Shown piece by piece: positions 33,522-39,041 of a stretch of DNA of 39,041 nt. A program made the position numbers and the translations under genes. Position 1 is the first letter of the stretch, and each line of letters opens with the position of its first letter. Under the pieces are notes generated by a model. It was not told the DNA's origin. It ran no database searches and worked only from the letters and a program-made list of their open reading frames with translations. Source of the DNA: RGIG9151 sp963635575 (GTDB lineage: Bacteria > Bacillota > Clostridia > TANB77 > RGIG9151); the NCBI GenBank assembly GCA_963635575.1, contig CAVHFU010000010.1:1-39041 (forward strand), in the 5' to 3' direction.

Positions 33522-34880
33522 ATGGTTGAAAAAAATAAAGAATATATAACCAATATACTGGATATGACTCATGAAGGAGCCGGCGTGGCAAAAATTGACG
33601 GGTTTGCTGTATTTATTGATGGTGCAATTACGGGTGAAACTGTAAAAATAAAAGTGGTAAAGGTTACAAAGAACTTTGCTTACGGAAAGTTACTTGAGAT
33701 TATAGAAGCCTCCGGGAATAGACGACCTGTTAGTTGTGAGAATTTTAAAAAATGCGGTGGATGTTCACTACTTCATATGTCATATCCGGCAACTCTTGAA
33801 TTTAAGCGTAAAGTGGTTAGAGATTCGTTTAAGAGAATCGGGCATAGAGATGTTGAAGTTGAGGAAACATTAGGAATGGAAGAACCTTATGCGTACAGAA
33901 ATAAGGTTCAATTTCCTGTTGGCGAGAAAGATGGACGTGTTGTGACCGGTTTTTTCGCAGGACGTACTCACGATATTGTACCAATAACGGATTGTTCAAT
34001 TCAGTCAAGAATTGCAAATAAATTGATTAACAATGTAAGGGAATTTTTTAGAGACAATAACATTTCGGCATATAACGAAAAAACAGGCAAAGGATTTGTA
34101 AGACATGTTATAATAAGGAATTCGGAAAAGTCCGGAGAAATTATGCTTATTTTGGTTACTAATGGCGAAGAGTTCAAACTAAAGGATAAATTTGTAGAGT
34201 TTATGACAGATAAATGTAGCAGAGTTAAGTCGATTATGCAAAATATAAACACCAAGAATACAAATGTCATTTTAGGTGAGAAAAATATAAGATTATATGG
34301 AAAAGATACAATAAAAGACTACATAGGAGAGTTTGTGTTTAATATTTCGCCTAATTCGTTTTTCCAAGTAAATGCAAGACAAACAGAAGTGTTGTATTCA
34401 AAAGTTCTTGAATTTGCGGGACTTACTGGTAATGAAATGGTATTTGATTTGTATTGCGGAATAGGAAGTATATCTCTATTTTTAGCTAAAAAAGCTAAAA
34501 GAGTGTATGGAGTTGAGGTGGTAAAACCGGCAGTACAGAATGCAAAGGAAAATGCAAAAGAAAATGGAATTACGAATACACTATTTTACTGTGGGAAAGC
34601 TGAAGAAGTAGTGCCGAGGTTATACGATGAGGGAATAACTGCCGATGTTGTGGTTGTAGACCCACCAAGAAGCGGGTGCGATAAGGTTTTAATTGATACT
34701 GTCTTGAAGATGAAGCCAAAGCGAATTGTGTATGTAAGTTGTAATCCCGGAACTTTGGCTAGAGATGTGGAAATGCTGGATGGGTATGAAGTGAAGAAGG
34801 TTCAACCGGTGGATATGTTCCCGTGGAGCTTTCACGTCGAGACGGTCGTTTTGCTGTCAAAAGTGAACACACCTAAGTAA
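33522..34880 (+). CDS. rlmD: 23S rRNA (uracil-5-)-methyltransferase, RlmD/RlmCD family
   Basis: SAM-dependent rRNA m5U methyltransferase of 452 residues. An N-terminal TRAM domain (about 5-60, DMTHEGAGVAKIDGFAVFIDGAI) is followed by [4Fe-4S] ligands Cys72, Cys78, Cys81 and Cys158. The methyltransferase part has FFQVNARQTEVLY, DLYCGIGSISLFLA (SAM site), VVDPPRSG and nucleophile Cys407 in YVSCNPGTLARD. The conserved HVETVVLL is at the end. A TTG at 33507 is in frame, but GAGGGG at 33509-33514 sets ATG 33522. The Bacillota enzyme (RlmCD) often does both U747 and U1939. Its 3' end is the boundary with the accessory island. Confidence 0.95.
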   Translation: MVEKNKEYITNILDMTHEGAGVAKIDGFAVFIDGAITGETVKIKVVKVTKNFAYGKLLEIIEASGNRRPVSCENFKKCGGCSLLHMSYPATLEFKRKVVRDSFKRIGHRDVEVEETLGMEEPYAYRNKVQFPVGEKDGRVVTGFFAGRTHDIVPITDCSIQSRIANKLINNVREFFRDNNISAYNEKTGKGFVRHVIIRNSEKSGEIMLILVTNGEEFKLKDKFVEFMTDKCSRVKSIMQNINTKNTNVILGEKNIRLYGKDTIKDYIGEFVFNISPNSFFQVNARQTEVLYSKVLEFAGLTGNEMVFDLYCGIGSISLFLAKKAKRVYGVEVVKPAVQNAKENAKENGITNTLFYCGKAEEVVPRLYDEGITADVVVVDPPRSGCDKVLIDTVLKMKPKRIVYVSCNPGTLARDVEMLDGYEVKKVQPVDMFPWSFHVETVVLLSKVNTPK

Positions 34881-34898
34881 GATAAGCTATTGAAATCA

Positions 34899-34957
34899 AA
34901 GGCTTCTCTGGGTTCTATCGTTAAACGGTAGAAATGAACCTGGAGAGGCCTTAGTTT
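34899..34957 (+). terminator. Long terminator hairpin after rlmD
   Basis: AAGGCTTCTCTGGGTTC (34899-34915) pairs fully, with G-U pairs, with GAACCTGGAGAGGCCTT (34936-34952). The loop itself holds a CTATCG/CGGTAG sub-hairpin. An AGTTTTTA tail follows. It is unusually long for this genome. Confidence 0.75.
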
Positions 34958-34960
34958 TTA

Positions 34961-35258
34961 TCAATGTTATCGGTCACGTGGAAACATATCCAGAATAGAG
35001 GGTTGACACTAGGGGATTGATAACAGACCAAGTGAACCCTAAAAGGGGTTCAATATTTTAAGTTGATATTGCCAATCCCAACCAAACGGTTTATATTGAT
35101 AATAACTTCATCTGATTCATACCCGTACTTCGTCTTATTTCGATGATGTGTCCCATGCATCATCACAAATCATTTTTACGTAGCATAAGGCTACGGTCCT
35201 GCACCAGGTTCGGTGCGATTATCAATTATTCAAGAATCTAATAGTAGAGGAGGATTTA
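34961..35258 (+). other. Non-coding, structured stretch at the left end of the island
   Basis: About 300 bases without a credible ORF. I see GGGATTG (35013-35019) able to pair with CAATCCC (35073-35079) around a GAACCC/GGGTTC hairpin (35034-35051). Further along are GATGATG/CATCATC (35142-35164), CGTAGC/GCTACG (35179-35195) and GCACC/GGTGC (35201-35216). There is no convincing promoter or integrase fragment. Stable helices in series suggest a leader or small RNA, or an element end. Confidence 0.4.
34974..34985 (+). repeat. Att-like imperfect copy of the rlmD 3' end
   Basis: TCACGTGGAAAC matches TCACGTCGAGAC (34832-34843, inside rlmD, coding HVET) at 10 of 12 bases and would still encode HVET. 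Candidate trace of an integration site; chance cannot be excluded. Confidence 0.3.
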
Positions 35259-35735
35259 ATGTTCACAAGAAAAGAACAGAGTTTATTTACTGACCCTTAT
35301 TTCAAGATCGTAAGGGAAGAACAGCAGTATATTGAGGTTCAGTCTATCAACACCGGACACTGCTGGAATATTTTCAAGAATCAATTTGAACCTATCAGCA
35401 AGGTAAAACTGTATCACAAGCATAAAAGCACAGATCAGTATTATCACGAGCATAGGAACTGCAGAACGGTTGCTGAGGCCGTTAAGGAAATAAAAGAGCA
35501 TGATGAACATGTTCTTCAGGAGGCGGAGCGAAAGAAAGAGTGTAAAGAAAGCACTCCAAAGCAAGAAAGTCGCCATTTGAAAGTTTACACGACGACTGGC
35601 TATAATTACAAATCAACACCGATGATTATGCTGAAAGGCGAATGGCTTAGAAGCTGGGGATTTGATACGGGAGTTGAAGTCGACGTTATCTGTGAAGGTG
35701 ATGGAAGGCTTACAATTAAAGTGGTGAATGGGTGA
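35259..35735 (+). CDS. SymE-like protein with an N-terminal extension
   Basis: 158 residues. The last 50 (about 107-156, LKVYTTTGYNYKSTPMIMLKGEWL then WGFDTGVEVDVIC and GRLTIKV) fit the SymE domain, an AbrB-like beta fold known from the SOS-induced E. coli protein SymE. That protein lies beside the hsd restriction genes and is silenced by antisense RNA SymR. The first 100 residues, with many His, Lys and Tyr, are not recognised. AGAGGAGG precedes the ATG. It is a single-gene unit with its own terminator. Codon use is less AT-biased than in the core genes. Toxicity is family-level inference; an AbrB-like regulator of the adjacent operon is the alternative. Confidence 0.65.
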   Translation: MFTRKEQSLFTDPYFKIVREEQQYIEVQSINTGHCWNIFKNQFEPISKVKLYHKHKSTDQYYHEHRNCRTVAEAVKEIKEHDEHVLQEAERKKECKESTPKQESRHLKVYTTTGYNYKSTPMIMLKGEWLRSWGFDTGVEVDVICEGDGRLTIKVVNG

Positions 35736-35740
35736 TGATA

Positions 35741-35778
35741 TGGCGTTACGGTGAAATAAACTGTAACGCTATATTTTT
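35741..35778 (+). terminator. Intrinsic terminator after SymE-like gene
   Basis: 11-bp stem TGGCGTTACGG / CTGTAACGCTA (two G-U) with loop TGAAATAAA and a TATTTTT tail, starting six bases after the stop. Confidence 0.85.
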
Positions 35779-35791
35779 AACATTTTGTAAA

Positions 35792-35811
35792 TTTGGTATG
35801 AGAATACCAAA
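35792..35811 (+). promoter_or_regulatory. Perfect inverted repeat just upstream of the -35, candidate operator
   Basis: TTTGGTAT (35792-35799), spacer GAGA, ATACCAAA (35804-35811). It ends five bases before TTGACT, which fits an activator or controller site for the restriction operon. Confidence 0.5.
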
Positions 35812-35816
35812 ATATA

Positions 35817-35845
35817 TTGACTAGGAATAATTCTGATGATATAAT
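35817..35845 (+). promoter_or_regulatory. Strong promoter of the restriction-modification operon
   Basis: TTGACT (35817-35822), 17-base spacer, TATAAT (35840-35845) with extended TGA. The predicted start near 35852 leaves a leader of about 38 bases. Confidence 0.85.
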
Positions 35846-35865
35846 ATCATTAAAAGGTTTAGAAT

Positions 35866-35878
35866 GTCCTGCACCAGG
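35866..35878 (+). repeat. 13-bp repeat GTCCTGCACCAGG overlapping the ribosome site
   Basis: The same 13 bases occur at 35196-35208 before the SymE-like gene. Here CCTG-CAC-CAGG overlaps AGGAGG (35876-35881), and TCCTG/CAGGA could fold and mask it. Candidate shared operator or translational control element. Confidence 0.5.
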
Positions 35879-35889
35879 AGGAACTGACG

Positions 35890-37503
35890 ATGAACAAGAA
35901 TGATGTAAGAATTGATAGAATATACTCCTTCTTCAATGCAATAAGAGGGAACAATACACCAAGTGAATACCAGAGCGTTCTAGCTATATTAAAAAAAGTC
36001 ATGGTGCTGCAGAAGTGCGCATCCAATGAAATGGATTACGATGAATTGTACCAGCTAATGATGAGCGTAGCTGAGGATTTTGAAATCGGAAACCCATTCC
36101 CTGATAAGGAAAGATTTGTAGATATCTATAGAACGTTACAAGGGTTTGATGAAGTGACGTGGACAGATATTTTGGAATATGGTGATTCGAGAGCAAAGTT
36201 CAGAGCGCCGGAATCCGTTATTGATGAAATGGAGAATAACTTTACTAATGGAGTGCGGGAAGTCCTAATCGCTGAAGCTGAGAAGTTTTCACCTTTCTTA
36301 GAAAGAATAATTGAAACTCATTGCGAGGCTCATTTTACTCTGACAACAATGGATAATTTGTACTACAAGATTTTAACAGAAATGTTCGATGACAATAAAA
36401 TGGTAGATGTTAAGCAAACGAACATTTACCAATATGAATTCACATCTGAACGTTTCGACCTGATCCTTGCGGTTCCGGTATTTGGCGTAAGGGATAAGGC
36501 GGATGAAGGCTCAGAGTTCATCTGTAGAGAATATGACATGATTGCAGCAGAGAATCTGGCTCTTCATTTAAGAAGCGAGGGTGTGTTGTCTATCGTGCTT
36601 CCAGCCAAAATTACATTTGGCAGCGGGAATGTAAAAGAATTAAGAGAGTTTCTACAGTCAATGTACTGCCTAAAAGAGATTGCAGAACTCCCTGCGGGAA
36701 TCTTTGAAAATACCGGCGTGAAGACATTCCTCTTCAAGATAACAACTGGAAGAACGGATGAGGTCACTATTAAACGTTTTGTATTTGAAGATGAGAATGC
36801 TCGTAAGAGTGGCAATAAAAAGCTTGTTCTTCAGGACGATACCTTTGTTCTTGAAGATGAATTAACGGATATGGGTGACTGGAATGTTGACCGTATCTTT
36901 GAATCTCAGGATGAGGATTGGATTAAGTTTCAGGAGTCAAATGTGAAGAAGCAGGAGCTTGGAACTGTTGCAACAATCTTCAGAGGAAAATCTGTAAATC
37001 GCAAAGAACCGAATGGAAGTATTGGAGTTGTTAATATTTCCAATATAGGCGAATACGAGATTGACTATTCTTCACTCGACCATATTGAGGAAGAGGAACG
37101 CAAGGTAACGAATTATATCCTTCAGACAGGGGATCTACTGATTCCGGCCAGGGGTACTGCTATTAGAGTTGCTATTTTTGAAGAACAGCCGTATCCGTGC
37201 ATTGCATCATCAAATGTGATTGTAATCAGAGCAACAGATGTGAGCTTATCTACAACTTTCTTGAAGTTGTTCTTTGATAGTCCGCTTGGAAGAAAGATGC
37301 TTGTTACAAGGCAGCAAGGAACAGCTGTAATGAACATCAGCTACAAAGAGCTGAATAATATCGAAATCCCGCTTCCATCAATAGATGAGCAGAATTCGAT
37401 TGCAGAAGAATATACAAGAGAGCTTGAAATCTATAAGAAGTCGATCCAGGCTGCAGAAAACAGATGGAACTCGACGTTAGCTAGACTTCAAGGAAGAATA
37501 TAA
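35890..37503 (+). CDS. Degenerate N6-adenine methyltransferase fused to a half specificity subunit (pseudo-HsdM-HsdS)
   Basis: 537 residues. The N-terminus (about 5-40) resembles the HsdM helical start. The middle (about 115-320) follows the HsdM fold, including AENLALHLRSEGVLSIVLPAKITFGSG and LPAGIFENTGVKTFLFK, but the SAM-binding glycine motif is missing and the catalytic NPPF motif reads VPVF (residues 195-198). Methylation by this chain is therefore unlikely. From about 355 to the end is one target-recognition domain plus one helix of HsdS type (QELGTVATIFRGKSV..., LNNIEIPLPSIDEQNSIAEEY). A full HsdS has two such repeats. It precedes the HsdM-containing gene by 12 bases and probably supplies sequence recognition in a joint complex. 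Confidence 0.75.
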   Translation: MNKNDVRIDRIYSFFNAIRGNNTPSEYQSVLAILKKVMVLQKCASNEMDYDELYQLMMSVAEDFEIGNPFPDKERFVDIYRTLQGFDEVTWTDILEYGDSRAKFRAPESVIDEMENNFTNGVREVLIAEAEKFSPFLERIIETHCEAHFTLTTMDNLYYKILTEMFDDNKMVDVKQTNIYQYEFTSERFDLILAVPVFGVRDKADEGSEFICREYDMIAAENLALHLRSEGVLSIVLPAKITFGSGNVKELREFLQSMYCLKEIAELPAGIFENTGVKTFLFKITTGRTDEVTIKRFVFEDENARKSGNKKLVLQDDTFVLEDELTDMGDWNVDRIFESQDEDWIKFQESNVKKQELGTVATIFRGKSVNRKEPNGSIGVVNISNIGEYEIDYSSLDHIEEEERKVTNYILQTGDLLIPARGTAIRVAIFEEQPYPCIASSNVIVIRATDVSLSTTFLKLFFDSPLGRKMLVTRQQGTAVMNISYKELNNIEIPLPSIDEQNSIAEEYTRELEIYKKSIQAAENRWNSTLARLQGRI

Positions 37504-37515
37504 GGAGGTCGTTTA

Positions 37516-39041
37516 ATGTTAGGAGCGATTATCGGTGACATTGTGGGGTCACGTTTCGAATGGAATAATAATAGGAGTAAGGATTTTGAATTTCTCACAT
37601 ATAAGTGCTTTCCCACAGACGACAGCATTATGAGTCTGGCAGTGGCACAGGCAATTCTGGTTAGCAAGCCAGATCATAGTGACTTGTCTAAAAATGCTGT
37701 TGAATGCATGCAGGCGGTTGGAAGAAATTATCCAAACTGTGGTTATGGAGGAAACTTCTATGATTGGATCTTCTCAGATAGCCCTGAGCCATATAACAGC
37801 TATGGCAATGGCGCAGCGATGAGAGTGAGTGCTGCGGGATTTGCAGCAGAAAGCTTAGAGGAAGTAAAACTGCTTTCTAAGTTAGTTACAGAAGTGAGCC
37901 ACAATCATCCAGAAGGTATCAAAGGTGCCGAGGCTACAGCAGTTGCAATATATATGGCGAAAACCGGTAGCAACATGCTGGAGATAAGAGATTATATTGA
38001 CAAGAACTATTATCCAATGGATTTCACACTGGATGAAATAAGAGATACGTATCAGTTCAACGAAACGTGCCAGGATACAGTGCCTCAGGCATTGACAGCA
38101 TTCTTCGAATCAACTGATTTTGAAGATGCAATTAGAAATGCTATTTCCATTGGCGGAGACAGTGATACAGTTGCAGCTATTTGCGGCGGTGTTGCGGAAG
38201 CATACTACGGTATCCCTACAGATATCAGGAAACATGCGTTAACATTCCTGGACCAGCAATTGATGCAGCTGCTTATTTTGTTTGAAAATAAGTATCCGCC
38301 AATTATGGAGAAAAAACGTGATGACATGAGCGTTAGCATCAAACGTTCTGCCAAGAAAAAGGTAAAGACGGGAGGTCGTGAAAAGATGATTCAGTCTGCT
38401 TCAGCTACTGCAGATCAGGAACTGAAAGAATCAATTCCTGAGAATGAAGAAACAACAAGCAAGAAGTTATTTGCTCATCTTTATGAGGCCTGCAATATAC
38501 TTCGCGGACCTATTAATCAGGACGAATTCAAAGATTACGTTACACCAATCTTGTTCTTTAAGAGAATTAGTGATGTGTATGATGAAGAAACACAAGATGC
38601 TTTGGAGGCTTCAGGTGGGGACGAGGAGTTCGCTGCCTTTGATGAGAATCACAGTTTTATTATTCCAGATGGTTGCCATTGGAACGATCTCAGAAATGCA
38701 AGCAAGAATGTGGGTCTTATTATTGCAAAGGCTATGAATGGTATTGAACGAGCAAATCCTGAAACGTTGAGTGGCGTATTTTCAAGTTTTGATGGTGTTA
38801 CATGGACAGATAAATCCAAGCTGACAGATGAAAGATTAAAAGACCTGATCGAGCATATGTCTAGCTTGAAGGTTGGAAATAAGAATTATAGCGCAGATGT
38901 AATGGGAGATGCATACGAGTATCTCATAAAGAAATTTGCTGATCTTTCAAAGAAGAATGCAGGTGAATATTACACTCCTAGAACAATTGTCAAGCTTATG
39001 GTAATGCTTCTGGATCCGAAACCTGGTGACACGGTTTATGA
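37516..39041 (+). CDS. ADP-ribosylglycohydrolase (DraG family) fused in frame to HsdM; runs off the window
   Basis: Open without interruption for 508 codons to the window edge. Residues 1-265 are a complete DraG-type ADP-ribosylhydrolase: GAIIGDIVGSRFE at 3-15, metal-binding TDDS at 34-37, SHNHPEG at 128-134 and IGGDSDT at 212-218. A basic linker follows (about 270-310). Residues 316 onward are type I methyltransferase HsdM: LFAHLYEACNILRGPINQDEFKDYVTPILFFKRISD, then GEYYTPR at 483-489. The window ends just before the expected SAM motif. AAGGAGG (37502-37508) precedes the ATG by 7 bases. Removal of ADP-ribose and adenine methylation are family activities; their combination in one protein is the unusual point. 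Confidence 0.8.
   Translation, partial: MLGAIIGDIVGSRFEWNNNRSKDFEFLTYKCFPTDDSIMSLAVAQAILVSKPDHSDLSKNAVECMQAVGRNYPNCGYGGNFYDWIFSDSPEPYNSYGNGAAMRVSAAGFAAESLEEVKLLSKLVTEVSHNHPEGIKGAEATAVAIYMAKTGSNMLEIRDYIDKNYYPMDFTLDEIRDTYQFNETCQDTVPQALTAFFESTDFEDAIRNAISIGGDSDTVAAICGGVAEAYYGIPTDIRKHALTFLDQQLMQLLILFENKYPPIMEKKRDDMSVSIKRSAKKKVKTGGREKMIQSASATADQELKESIPENEETTSKKLFAHLYEACNILRGPINQDEFKDYVTPILFFKRISDVYDEETQDALEASGGDEEFAAFDENHSFIIPDGCHWNDLRNASKNVGLIIAKAMNGIERANPETLSGVFSSFDGVTWTDKSKLTDERLKDLIEHMSSLKVGNKNYSADVMGDAYEYLIKKFADLSKKNAGEYYTPRTIVKLMVMLLDPKPGDTVY
38370..38388 (+). promoter_or_regulatory. Internal ribosome site and in-frame ATG at the DraG-HsdM joint
   Basis: GGGAGG (38370-38375) stands 10 bases before ATG 38386 (Met291), which would start a normal-length HsdM. 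GGAGGTCGT here also occurs in the site before the whole gene (37504-37512). Suggests a second product or the trace of two formerly separate genes. Confidence 0.6.

Noticed and set aside
35003..35008. TTGACA as -35 of a SymE-gene promoter
   Set aside because: No acceptable -10 box at 16-19 bases downstream.
38444..38737. 97-codon plus-strand frame near the right edge
   Set aside because: It lies in another frame inside the HsdM part of the DraG-HsdM gene, which shows the real protein motifs.

Overview
The window looks like a chromosome segment of a low-GC, anaerobic-type member of the Bacillota, most likely class Clostridia or Tissierellia. The basis is AT-rich DNA, AGA/AAA/ATA-heavy codon use, frequent TTG and GTG starts behind strong GGAGG sites, the ATP synthase order a-c-b-delta-alpha-gamma-beta-epsilon, and genes such as mutS2, rqcP, yqeG, DUF177 and a clostridial-type Lon-like protease. 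Species cannot be named from the sequence alone.

Layout. (1) 64-4433: a sulfate-activation operon with cysD, a cysN-cysC fusion, a P-loop kinase-like gene, a small unknown gene and a HAD hydrolase. A terminator follows, then the wreck of a nucleotide pyrophosphatase/phosphodiesterase gene on the minus strand. (2) 5130-7231: elongator tRNA-Met with its own promoter and terminator, dusB, yqeG and an HU gene. (3) 7407-11297: thiI, rpsB behind a structured leader, tsf and tcdA. (4) 11382-18747: a methionine gamma-lyase-like PLP enzyme, a WalR/WalK-type two-component pair, tsaB, rimI and a Lon-like protease. (5) 18838-25693: DUF177 gene and the full F-type ATP synthase operon. (6) 25788-28268: a secreted/membrane small protein and a CpaE/MinD-like protein with a degenerate P-loop and a Pro-Lys-Val-Glu repeat linker. 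(7) 28271-31482 minus: rluD-like gene and mutS2. (8) 31609-34880: an unknown membrane-anchored protein, rqcP and rlmD.

(9) From about 34890 to the right edge the DNA changes character, with more GC, more CTG/CAG/GGC codons and a structured 380-base non-coding stretch. It carries an accessory type I restriction-modification island that begins directly after rlmD. The island has a SymE-like gene with its own terminator and then an operon from a strong promoter. The first operon gene fuses an apparently catalytically dead adenine methyltransferase to a half-sized specificity subunit. The second fuses a complete ADP-ribosylglycohydrolase (DraG family) in frame to the N-terminus of HsdM and runs off the window.

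The island is the most unusual part. A methylase with an N-terminal de-ADP-ribosylating domain, paired with a pseudo-methylase/specificity fusion and a SymE-like protein, suggests a modified type I system in which ADP-ribose removal protects the methylase, its DNA or the host. The function is inference. The uninterrupted reading frames, motifs and regulatory sites are directly visible. Most of the rest of the window is conserved housekeeping.
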